Shown here piece by piece: positions 50,095 through 61,085 of a DNA stretch of 64,000 nucleotides. The DNA is taken from positions 10,020,501 through 10,084,500 of the forward strand of contig CM076958.1 of assembly GCA_039566865.1 (NCBI GenBank), given 5' to 3'. Numbering within the stretch: the first letter of the stretch is position 1; the number at the start of each line of letters is the position of its first letter. This stretch comes from Aurelia coerulea. Lineage: Eukaryota; Cnidaria; Scyphozoa; Semaeostomeae; Ulmaridae. The notes under the pieces were generated by a model. That model ran no database searches, was not told where the DNA came from, and saw nothing but the letters and a program-made list of their open reading frames with translations. A program made the translations under genes and the position numbers.

Positions 50095-50239
50095 TGTGAG
50101 ATTAACGCCCCAAGCCCGAATCTCAGGGTAGATCCCAGTCCCCTGGTTTGATAAAGGAATCTCATTCATACGTCAAACTGTTTCCGCTATCCCGTCAGTT
50201 GTTCTCGTATATGGTTCAAGACAGTCATCAAAGTTTCTT
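50095..50239 (+). repeat. split direct repeat A2
   Basis: Second copy of the 145-bp A repeat, immediately after B1. The B1/A2 junction reads GGAGTAAA-TGTGAG, which would be the joint of a circular form of the element. Confidence 0.95.
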
Positions 50240-50357
50240 CCTCCCACCCTCCCTTACATATTAGGTTTCTAGTACACCCAATAATTCCCGTAGTCCCTTC
50301 TCTCGGGTCGTTCTGGCCAAAAGACCTAGCAATAGTGTCCAATAGTCTCTGGTCGTC
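50240..50357. other. 118-bp linker between A2 and B2
   Basis: Begins CCTCCCACCCTCCC. It matches neither the sequence after A1 nor that before B1 and is found only once in the window. Confidence 0.7.
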
Positions 50358-50908
50358 GGTTAGGCCACCAAATATGGTGGCGAAAATTTACAATTTATCA
50401 GTCCTTAGGCCCGATATATAACCTTATCATCTAGTTTAGGCCTAAGTCTATATTATTTGTAGTGTAGTTCTTGTGACTCATTATGAGTCGCCATCTTTAA
50501 AGCTTATGTTTACGAAAAGAGGCATGTCTGGTACCCTCGCTGTTGGGACAGAGGACCTGAGGGCAGGAAAAATCCCTGCAGCTGGCCTCACAAGTACCCA
50601 CTACGGGGGACCAAGAAAGATGCAAAGAAAAAATTCAAAAGGAAAAAGAAAAAGAAAAAGAAAAATAACACAATCAGCTGGGGGCAACTGATACCTCAGG
50701 TACTTCATGGCAGGACAAAATGTACCTCCTATGCTGACCTAGGGGATCTTAAAGTTTCTTAATTGTTTACATATCGAATGCCAGATGCGACCCCAAAAGC
50801 TACCAAACTGTGTCTCTTTTCTTAGTCCTATCTTCAGGTTCGGTGCAAAGGGGGTTCCGAAATGGTCTCAGGGCGATAGGGGAGTTAATCTGCCGTTTAC
50901 GGAGTAAA
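50358..50908 (+). repeat. split direct repeat B2
   Basis: Second copy of the B repeat (551 bp against 542 bp in B1, the 9-bp difference lying in A and G runs and one extra AGAAAA unit). It ends GGAGTAAA directly against satellite sequence CATAAGACTAAAG. It includes the frame 50473-50691. Confidence 0.95.
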
Positions 50909-51404
50909 CATAAGACTAAAGAAAAAACTAATGTCTTTAGTAATGTTTCAAAGAATGGTGGCTGCAGAACTAATATAGTGCTCTGAAAGAAGTTAATTGA
51001 AGAACTACAGTTTTCAAGAATGATGAGTGCAATACTTTTTAAACCTTGATTGTAGCTACTAAGTTACTTTAATCAACACTTTTTATGTGGAAAATTTAAT
51101 TTACTTCAGAAAATAGACTTTCAATTAAACGATGTTTGTAAAGCTAACTTGAAAGTTAAGTAAAAACTAATGGCTATGGTAAAGTTTAAAAATATGGCGG
51201 CTGCATCACTATAATAGTGCTCTGAAAGAAGTTAATAGAAGAACTAAAGTTTTAAAGAATGATGAAAGCAATACTTTTTAAACTCTTAATTGTAGCTAGT
51301 AAGTTACTTTAATCCTCAGTTTCTATGTGGAAAATTTGATTTACTTCAGAAAATAAACATTTAGTTAATCGATATTTCTTAATGCAGTAAAGCTAACTTG
51401 AAAC
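50909..51404 (+). repeat. short satellite block between two insertions
   Basis: About two monomers of subfamily 1, continuing the interrupted monomer at CATAAGACTAAAG and ending at GCTAACTTGAAAC, where the inverted hAT copy begins. Confidence 0.95.
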
Positions 51405-51510
51405 CAGTGGCGTGCTGGGGATGAGATCGCAGGGGGGGCAATAGGTCAAAATTGCGCCCCTTGCTAGACTTATGACTTATCGTCCCTTGTTTCCCCGTGT
51501 CCTTTGATTT

Positions 51511-51953
51511 GCTGATATCAGTTGCTCAATAGGGACTCGTACCATTCATCTTATAAAGTGGGTCCCCTGTTTCAAAACGGCGTAAACAAGCGGGAGTTCT
51601 CGTACACACAACAAAATCGCTTGGAGCTTAAACATTGAAAAGCAAACTTTAGTTAAAAAAATAATGTTTTCCTGACCTACCCATCACAGACAATATACCT
51701 TTCAAAGCAGTAATCTTCCTCTGTAGAAACAAAATAGATCCATCGCAGCTACGAGAACTCTAGGCCGTATCAACCGTTTTTTGGATGCAACAACAACAAT
51801 TGTCTAGATAGCAATTACAACAATTGTCCTTATTGGTTGAAAACTAAATTCTAGCAATTGGATGGGTAAAAACGGAACCACTCTATGTGGGCCTAAAGGG
51901 GGCCCACTTTGTAAGAGTAATGGTATGAGTCCCTTTGACCAAGTGATAGCAGC
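51511..51953. repeat. nested fold-back element inside hAT copy 2
   Basis: Exact positional equivalent (443 bp) of 3510-3952, with inverted arms beginning GCTGATATCAGTTG and ending GTGATAGCAGC. Confidence 0.55.
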
Positions 51954-51986
51954 GTTAGCTGAATTCGTCTATTCCAGTTCATTTGT

Positions 51987-52550
51987 TCATACCAATACAG
52001 ATTTTCTTTGCAAGGGAAGGAAGTGAATGCCAGTTTTTTCATGATAAAATGCTATTGAAAGTTCACGAAAACTTTTTTCTAATTCTAAACTGTCAATGAG
52101 CTCGTCTTTGTCGAGGGAGAGAAAAATCTTTTTTCCAAACGCCATCATCAGAAGGCACTCAAGGAGCTCTTGAACCATCGTTGAGCGTATCCGCGACGTG
52201 GAATACGAATGCTCAGCGGTTGAGGAGCTCACAGGAATGGCAATTGCAATAGCATAAACGTACCCTAAGCAAGATGGGATATGCATCCATTAGATGGTAC
52301 GTGGAGTGACATAGCATAGCTGCAAGGCATCAGAAAAGGATGGCAGCTTGCACTTTTCGTCAATTTGCTTTCTGTGTATCGCACCTGGCCAATCAAAATC
52401 TTCATAATAATCATCATAGCCATCATAATCATAGTCATCATGTATTCGTTGGTTCGTTTTCTGTTTGGCTGGTCTACACATCAAAATCAAATTCGACGTT
52501 CGACTGCTAATTATTTGATTGGAATCATACTTGAATAGATACGCAATGAT
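51987..52550 (-). pseudogene. hAT transposase C-terminal remnant (dimerisation domain), copy 2
   Basis: Same frame and length as the remnant at 2913-3476, read on the minus strand, with IPVSSSTAEHSYS then RSTM. It carries one amino-acid difference in the downstream half (Phe to Tyr after AEHS) and the same in-frame TAA between the two halves (52287-52289). The upstream half is identical in translation to that of copy 1. The shared stop shows that both copies descend from an already broken source. Not functional. Confidence 0.8.
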
Positions 52551-52582
52551 TTATGATCTAAAAGATAATAACGTGAGAAGTA

Positions 52583-53183
52583 CCGGGTGTCCCAAAAAAA
52601 TGTATACGGATTTGGTTGACTCTAGCGCTGTGAATTTAGCTTTAATCAATGGCTAATCACTCTCCAAATGTTCCTCGATAGTTAACTTGAACATAGATAC
52701 CTCGTTTGTTGGTATTAGTGCTTTGGGAGCAGAAATATCAATCTTGAAAGCTCAAATTTGCCTTTTCCTGCAAACCAGAGCTTTAGCCTTTTGGCGTAAG
52801 CAATTTCTTAAGGCACAGTGTATAAATCAACGAGGTCCTTGATGAAATTGGAGCAATATTAGATCTTGTATTATTACGTTTTGCAGAAGTCAACCCCCCC
52901 CCCCAGTCACCCATTAGGATGTTTCTTAATTTTTCACTGATTTCAGTTCTTAATTTCGATGTGGTTCAGGAATTTGCTTAGGCGAAAAGGCCAAAGCTCT
53001 GGTTTGCAAGTGGACGCAAATTTGAGCTTTCAAGATTAATATTTCTGCTCTCAAAGCACCAATACCAACAAACGAGGTATCTATGTTCAAGTTGACTATC
53101 AAGGAACATTTTGAGAGTAAATAAAACTAAATTCACATCGCTGGAGTCAACCAAATCTGTATACATTTTTTTGGGACACCTGG
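52583..53183. mobile_element. nested palindromic element in hAT copy 2
   Basis: Ends CCGGGTGTCCC and GGGACACCTGG with TA on both sides (52581-52582 and 53184-53185). It is the same insertion as at 2277-2880. Confidence 0.7.
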
Positions 53184-53387
53184 TATTAAACAGCGAATTC
53201 TTTGAGTTTCCATTTGACTTGATATCCTAGTATCATTGCAATGTTTCAAGAAGTTCTCTTCGTTCACTAACTAATTGATCAGGGCACCTTCGGCGCCCCC
53301 TAAAATAGATATTCTCTCTGGCACCCCTCAAAATCAACCAGCAGGGGGGGCAGTTGCCCCCCTGCCCCCCCTGCCAGCACGCCACTG

Positions 53388-56192
53388 CTTGAAACTTAAG
53401 AAAAGATTAATGTCTTTAGTAATGTTTCAACGAATGGCGTCTGCATCACTAAAATAGTGCTCTGAAAGAAGTTAATAGCAGAACTAAAGTTTTAAGGTAT
53501 GATGAGTGCAATACTAATTTAACTCCTAATTGTAGCTACTAAGTAACTTTAATCCACAATTTTTTTTTTCATTGTAAATTTGATTTACTTCAGAAAATAA
53601 AAATTTAAATAATCGATGTTTGCTAATACGGTAAAGCTAACATGAAAGTTAAGAAAAACAAATGGCTATGGGAAAGTTTCAAAACTTGGCGGCTGCATCA
53701 CTAAAATAGTGCTCTGAAAGAAGTTAATAGCAGAACTAAAGTTTTAAAGAATGATGAAAGCAATACTCTTTAAACTCTTAAATGTAGCTAAAAAGTTACT
53801 TTAATCCACACTTTCTATGTGGAAAATTTGATTTACTTCAGAAAATAAACATTTAATTAATCGATGTTTGTTAATGCGGTAAAGCTAACATAGGACTAAA
53901 GAGAAAATTAATGTCTTTAGTAATGTTTCAAAGAATGGCGGCTGCATCACTAAAATAGTGCTCTGAAAGAAGTTAATAGCAGAACTAAAGTTTTAAAAAA
54001 TTATGAAAGCAATATTCTTTAAACTCTTAATTGTAGCTACCAAGTTGCTTTAATCCACACTTTCTACATGGAAATATTGTTTTCCTTGAGAAAATAAACA
54101 CATCGATGCTTGCTTATGCAGTAAAGCTAACATAAGACTAAAAAAAACATAATGTCTTTAGTATTGTTTCAAAGAATGGTGGTTGCAGATCTAATATAGT
54201 GCTCTAAAAGAAGTTATTTGCAGAACTAATGTTTTAAAGAATGATTATTGGAATACTTTTTAAACTCTTAATTGTAGCTACTATGCTATTTTAATCCACA
54301 CATTTTACATTGTAAATTTGATTTATTTCAGAAAATAAAAATTTAAATAATTGATGTTTGTTAATGCCGTAAAGATAACATGATTATGGGATTATGGGAA
54401 AGTTTCAAAAAATAGCGGCTGCAGCACTAAAATAGTGCTCTGAAAGAAGTTAATTGCAGAACTACAGTTTTAAGGTATAATGAAAGCAATACTCTTTAAA
54501 CTCTTAATTGTAGCTACCAAGTTGCTTTAATCCACACTTTCTATATGGAAAATTTGTTTTCCTTGAGAAAATAAACAGATAGTTCATCGATGTTTGCATA
54601 TGCAGTAAAGCTAACATAAGACTAAAAAAAAGACTAATGTCTTTAGTAATGTTTCAACGATTCGCGGCTGTATCACTAAAATAATGCTCTGAAAGAAGTC
54701 AATAGCAGAACTGAAGTTTTAAGGTATGATGAGTGCAATACTCAATAATTTCGTATTTGTAGCTACTAAGTTACCTTATTCTACACTTTTTATGTGGAAA
54801 ATTTGATTTCCTTGAGAAAAAAAACAGATAGTTCATCGATGTTTGCTTAAGCTGTAAAGCTAACATAAGACTAAATAGAAACTTATGTCTTTAATAATGT
54901 TTCAAAGAATGGTGGCTGCAGATCTAATAAAGTTCTCTGAAAGAAGTTAATTGCAGAACTAAAGTTTTAAAGAATGATGAGTGCAATACTTTTTAAACTC
55001 TTAATTGTAGCTACTAAAATACTTTAATCCACACTTTTTACATTGTAAATTTGATTTACTTCATGAAACAAACATTTAAATAATCGTTATTTGTTAAAAC
55101 GGTAAAGCTAACATGAAAGTTAAGAAAAAACAAATGGCTATGGGAAAGTTTCAAAAAATGGCGGCTGCATCACTAAAATAGTGCTCTGAAAGAAGTTAAT
55201 AGCAGAACTAAAGTTTTAAAGAATGATGAAAGCAATGCTCTTTAAACTCTTCATTGTGGCTACTAAGTTACTTTAATCCTCATTTTCTATGTGGAAAGTT
55301 TGATTTACTTCAGACAATAAACATTTAATTAATCGATGTTTGTTAGTGCGGTAAAGCTAACTTGAAACTTATGAAAAAACTAATGTCTTTAGTAATGCTT
55401 CAAAGAATGGTGGTTGCAGATCTAATATAGTGCTCTGAAAGAAGTTAATTGCAGAACTTAAGTTTTAAAGAATGATTAGTGCAATACACAATAAACTCTT
55501 AATTGTAGCTTACCAAGTTGCTTTAATCCACACTTTCTAGATGGAAAATTTGTTTTCCTTGAGAAAATAAACAAATAGTTCATCGATGTTTGCTTATGCA
55601 GTAAAGATAACATAAGACTAAAAAGAAAAATAATGTCTTTAGTTATGTTTCAAAGAATGGTGGTTTTAGAACTAATATAGTGATCTAAAAGAAGTTAATT
55701 GCAGAACTACAGTTTTCAAGAATGATGAAAGCAATACTCTTTAAATTTTTAATTGTTGCTACTAAGTTACTTTAATCCACAGTTTCTATATGGAAAATCT
55801 TTTTTCCTTTAGAAAATAAACATTTAATTATTCGTTGTTTGTTAATGCGAATAAGGCTAACATAGGACTAAAGAAAAAACTAATATCTTTAGTAATGTTT
55901 CAAAGAATGGTGGCTGCAGAACTAATATAGTGCTCTGAAAGAAGTTAATTGCAGAACTACAGTTTTCAAGAATGATGAGTTCAATACTCAATAATTTCTT
56001 AATATTAGCTACTAAGTTACTTTAATCAACACTTTTTTTGTGGAAAATTTGTTTTCCTTGAGAAAATAAACAGATAGTTCATCGATGTTTGCTTATGAAG
56101 TAAAGCTAACATAAGACTAAAGAAAAAACTAATTTCTTTAGTTATGTTTCAAAGAATGGTGGTTGCAGATCTAATATAGTGCTCTGAAAGAA
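53388..56192 (+). repeat. satellite array, subfamily 1, right part
   Basis: About 11 monomers of mixed A-like and B-like type with several truncated or altered copies (for example 54093-54110 lacks the AGATAATT segment, and 54375-54400 has a duplicated GATTATGG). It begins with the second copy of the hAT target duplication. Confidence 0.95.
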
Positions 56193-57940
56193 GTAACTGG
56201 CAGAACTAAAGTTTTAAAGAACGATGAGTGCAATATTTTTTATAATATAAATTGTAGCTACTACATTACGTTAATCCACACTTTTGGTGTTTATATTTGT
56301 TTTCTTTGAGAAAGTTAACATTTGATTAAGCGATGTTTGTTTATACAATAAAGCTAAAATGAGACTAAAGAAAAAACTTATGTCTATAAAAATGTTTCAG
56401 GAATGGTTGCTGCAGCACTAATATAGTGCTTTAAAAGAAGTTACTGGTAGAACTAAAGTTTTAAAGGACGATGAATGCTATACTCTTTATAATATAAATT
56501 GTAGCTGCTAAAGTACGTTAATCCTCACTTTTTGTTTTTATATTTGTTTCTTTGAGAAAATAAACATATAATTAATTGATGTTTGTTTATGCACTAAAGC
56601 TAAAATGTAGTTAAAAATTAGGTTGATGCAGCACTAATGTAGTGCTATAAAAGAAGTAAGAGGCAGAACTAAAGTTTTAAGAACGATGAGTGCAATACTG
56701 TTTATACTATAAATTGTAGCTACTAAAGTAGGTTAATCCACCCTTTTTGTGTTTATATTTTGTTTTTTTTTTTCAAAAATAAACATTTTCTTAATCGATG
56801 TTTGTTTATACTGTAAAGCTAAAATGATACTAAAGAAAAAACTAATGTCTATAAAAATGTTACTAGGAATGGTTGTTGCAGCACAAATGTAGTGCTATGA
56901 AAGAAGTAACTGGTAAAACTAAAGTTTTAAAGAACGATGAGTGCAATATTCTTTATAATATAAATTGTAGCTACCACGTTACGTTAATCCACACTTTTGG
57001 TGTTTATATTTGTTTTCTTTGAGAAAATAAACATTTAATTAATCGATGTTTGTTTATGCAGTGAAGCAAAATTGAGACTGAACATAAAGCTAATGTCTAT
57101 AGTAATGTTTCCAAGAATAGTTTTGCAGCACTAATGTAGTGCTATAAAAGAAGTAACAGGCAGAACTAAAGTTTTAAAAAACGATAAATGCAATACTTTT
57201 TATATAATAAATTGTAGCTACTACGTTACGTTAATCCACACTTTTTGTGTTTATATTTTGTTTTCTTTGAGAAAATAAACATTTAAATAATCGATGTGTG
57301 TTTATGCAGAAAAGCTTAAATGAAACAAAAGACAAAACTAATGTCTATAGTAATGTTTCCAAGAATGGTTGCTGCAGCACTAATATAGTGTTATAAAGGA
57401 AGTAGCTGGCAGAAGTAAAGTTTTGAAGAACGATGAGTGAAATACTGTTTATAATATAAATTGTAGCTGCTAAAGTACGCTAATCTACACTTTTTGTTTT
57501 ACATTTTACTTTCTTTGAGAAAATAAACATTTAATTAATCGATGTTTGTTAATGCTGTTTGTTAATGCTGTAAAGCTAAAATGAGACTAACGAGAAAACT
57601 AGATTCTATAGTAATTTTTCCAAGAATGTTTGATGCAAGACGAATATAGTGCTATAAAAGAAGTAACTGGCAGAACTAAGATTTAAAGAATGATGAGTGC
57701 AATACTCTTTATAATATAACTTTTAGCTCCTAAAGTACGTTAATCCACACTTTTTGTTTTGAAATTTGTATTCTTTGAGAAAATAAACATTTAATTTTAC
57801 TGCATGAACATAAACATAAACATAGAGAAAATAAACATTTAATTAATCGATGTTTGTTTATGCTGTAAAGCTAAAATGAGACTAAAGAAAAAACTAATGT
57901 CTATAAAAATGTTTCCAGGAATGGTTGTTGCAGCACTAAG

Positions 57941-60900
57941 ATAGTGCTATACAAGAAGTAACAGGCAGAAATAAAGTTTTAAAGAACGATGAGTGCAATC
58001 TTTTTTATGATATAAATTGCAGCTGTTAAAGTACGTTAATCTACACTTTTTGTTTAATATTTGTTTTCTTTGTGAAAATAAACATTTAAATAATCGATGT
58101 TTGTTTATGCAGTAAAGCTAAAATGTAATTAAAAATTAGTTTGCTGCAGCACTAATATAGTGCTATAAAACAAGTAACTTGCAGAATTAAAGTTTTAAAG
58201 GACGATGAGTGCAATACTCTTTATAATGTAAATTGTAGCTATTAAAGTACGTTAATCCACACTTTATGTGTTTCCATTTTGATTTCTTTGAGCAAATAAA
58301 CATTTAATTAATCGATGTTTGTTTATACAGTAAAGCTAAAACGAGACCAAAGAAAAAACTTATGTCTATAAAAATGTTTCAGGAATGGTACTAGTAGAAC
58401 AAAAGTTTTAAAGGACGATGAGTGAAATACTGTTTATAATATATATTGTAGCTGCTAAAGTACGTTAATCCACACTTTTTGTTTTTATATTTTGTTTTCT
58501 TTGAGAAAATTAACATTTAATTAATCGATGTTTGTTTATGCAGTAAAGCAAAAATTAGACTGAAGAAAAAACTAATGTCTATAGTAATGTTTCCAAGAAT
58601 GGATTCTGCAGCACTAATATAGGGCTATAAAAGAAGTAACTGGCAGAACTAAGTTTCAAAGAACGATGAGTGTAATACTTTTTAAAATATAAATTGTACC
58701 TTCTAAGTTACGTTAATCCACACTTCTTGTCTTTATATTTTGTTTTCTTTGAGAAAATAAACATTTAAATAATCGATATTTGTTTATGCAGAAAAGCTAA
58801 AATGAAACTAAAGACAAAACTAATATCTATAGTAATGTTTCCAAGAATGGTTGCTGCAGCACTAATATAGTGTTATAAAGGAAGTAGCTGGCAGAAGTAA
58901 AGTTTTAAAGAATGATGAGTGCAATACTCTTTATAATATAACTTTTAGCTGCTAAAGTACGTTAATCCACACTTTTTGCTTCGAAATTTGTTTTCTTTGA
59001 GAAAATAAACATTAATTTTACTGCATAAACATAAACATAAACATAGAGAAAATAAACATTCAATTAATCGATGCTTGTTTTTGCTGTAAAGCTAAAATGA
59101 GACTAAAGGAAAAACTAATGTCTATAAAAATGTTTCCAGGAATGGTTATTGCAGCATTAATATAGTGCTATACAAGAAGTAACCGGCAGAACTACAGTTT
59201 TAAAGAACGATGAGTGCAATATTTTTTATAATATAATTTGTAGCTGCTAAAGTACGTTAATCTACACTTTTTGTTTTATATTTGCTTTCTTTGTGAAAAT
59301 AAACATTTAATTAATCGATGTCTGTTAATGCAGTAAAGCTAAAATGTAATTAAAAATTAGGTTGCTGCAGCACTAATATAGTGCTATAAAACAAGTAGCT
59401 TGCAGAATTAAAGTTTTAAAGGACGATGAGTGCAATACTCTTTATAATGTAAATTGTAGCTATTAAAGTACGTTAATCCACACTTTATGTGTTTTCATTT
59501 TGTTTTCTTTGAACAAATAAACATTTAAGTAATCGATGTTTGTTTATGCAGTAAAGCTAAAACGAGACTAAAGAAAAAACTTATGTCTATAGTAATGTTT
59601 CAGTAATGGTTGCTGCAGCACTAATATAGTGCTATTAAAGAAGTTACTGGTAGAACAAAAGTTTTAAAGGACGGTGAGTTAAATGCTGTTTATAATTTAT
59701 ATTGTAACTGCTAAAGTACGTTAATCCACACTTTTGTTTTTACATTTTGTTTTCTTTGATAAAATAAACATTTAAATAAGCGATGTTTGTTTATGCAGTA
59801 AAGCTAAAATGTAATTAAAAATTAGGTTGCTGCAGCACTATTATAGTGCTATAAAACAAGTAGCTTGCAGAATTAAAGTTTTAAAGGACGATGAGTGCAA
59901 TACTCTTTATAATGTAAATTGTAGTTATTAAAGTACGTTAATCCACACTTTATGTGTTTCCATTTTGTTTTCTTTGAGCAAATAAACATTTAATTAATCG
60001 ATGTTTGTTTATGCAGTAAAGCTAAAACGAGACCAAAGAAAAAACTAATGTTTATAAAAATGTTTCAGGAATGGTTGCTGCAGCAATAATATAGTGCTAT
60101 TAAAGAAGATACTATTAGAACAAAAGTTTTAAAGGACGATGAGTGCAATACTGTTTATAATATATATTGTAACTGCTAAAATACGTTAATCCACACTTTT
60201 TGTTTTTATATTTTGTTTTCTTTGAGAAAATAAACATTAAATTAATCGATGTTTGTTTATGCAGTAAAGCTAAAATTAGACTAAAGAAAAAACTAATGTC
60301 TATAGTAATGTTTCCAAAAATGGATGCTGCAGCAATAATATAGTGCTATTAAAGAAGATACTAGTAGAACAAGAGTTTTAAAGGACGATGAGTGCAATAC
60401 TGTTTATAATATATATTGTAACTGCCAAAGTACGTTAATCCACACTTTTTGTTTTTATATTTTGTTTTCCTTGAGAAAATAAACATTTAATTAATCGATG
60501 TTTGTTTATGCAGTATAGCTAAAATTAGACTAAAGAAAAAACTAATGTCTATAGTAATGTTTCCAAGAATGGATGCTGCAGCACTAATATAGTGCCATAG
60601 AAGAAGTTACTGGTAGAACTAAAGTTTTAAAGGACGATGAGTGCAATACTGTTTATAATATATATTGTAACTGCTAAAGTACGTTAATCCACACTTTTTG
60701 TTTTTATATTTTGTTTTCTTTGAGAAAATAAACATTAAATTAATCGATGTTTGTTTATGCAGTAAAGCTAAAATTAGACTAAAGAAAAAACTAATGTCTA
60801 TAGTAATGTTTCCAAAAATGGATGCTGCAGCAATAATATAGTGCTATGAAAGAAGTAACTGGCAGAACTAAAGTTTTAAAGAACGATGAGTGCAATATTT

Positions 60901-61085
60901 TTTGTAATATAAATTGTAGCTACTACGTTACGTTAATCCACACTTTTGGTGTTTATATTTGTTTTCTTTGAGAAAATAAACATTTAAATAATCGATGTAT
61001 GTTTATGCAGAAAAGCTAAAATGAAACAAAAGTCAAAACTAATGTCTATAGTAATGTTTCCAAGAATGGTTGCTGCAGCACTAAT
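57941..61085 (+). repeat. 3145-bp higher-order repeat, copy 1
   Basis: The words AAATGTAATTAAAAATTAG (58121 and 61266) and ATTAATTTTACTGCATAAAC (59011 and 62156) recur 3145 bp apart, and the order of all intervening variants is the same. The unit contains about 13 monomers. These include one with a deletion of about 35 bp (near 58388) and one with an extra ACTGCATAAACATAAACATA segment of about 45 bp (near 59015). Confidence 0.92.

Larger units (their letters stand above)
46386..50908 (+). mobile_element. split-direct-repeat element (Ngaro/PAT-like candidate), non-autonomous
   Basis: A 4523-bp insertion interrupts a satellite monomer at GTTAA/CATAAGAC. Its repeats are ordered A1 (46386-46530), interior (46531-49552), B1 (49553-50094), A2 (50095-50239), a 118-bp linker, then B2 (50358-50908). 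A1 and A2 are both 145 bp with three differences seen. B1 and B2 differ by two substitutions and four small indels. B1 runs directly into A2. The A1-interior-B1-A2-B2 order with no target duplication is the known design of tyrosine-recombinase retrotransposons such as Ngaro and PAT. No reverse transcriptase, RNase H or recombinase motif is readable in the interior. The alternative is a tandem pair of an 814-bp unit whose first copy contains about 3 kb of extra sequence. Recent insertion is implied by the high repeat identity. Confidence 0.6.
51405..53387 (-). mobile_element. hAT-superfamily DNA transposon, non-autonomous copy 2
   Basis: Near-identical inverted copy of the element at 2061-4058, with the same CAGTGGCGTGCTGG ends and the same nested insertions. 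It sits in a satellite monomer and is flanked by the 8-bp target duplication CTTGAAAC (51397-51404 and 53388-53395). Removing the element and one repeat restores the normal satellite word GCTAACTTGAAACTTAAG. This proves insertion into an existing satellite array. Length is 1983 bp; the 15-bp difference from copy 1 lies at least partly in homopolymer tracts near the G-rich end. Confidence 0.96.

Noticed and set aside
49668..50691. Duplicated small protein (TKRGMSGTLAVGTEDLRAGK) in B1 and B2
   Set aside because: The frame is duplicated only because the repeat is duplicated; indels shift the basic tail between copies and no family is recognised.
46386..50908. Ordinary LTR retrotransposon
   Set aside because: A1 and the A2-B2 block do not form matching full-length terminal repeats, there is no target duplication, and B1 is fused to A2. 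The TG start is suggestive, but the right end reads GAGTAAA.
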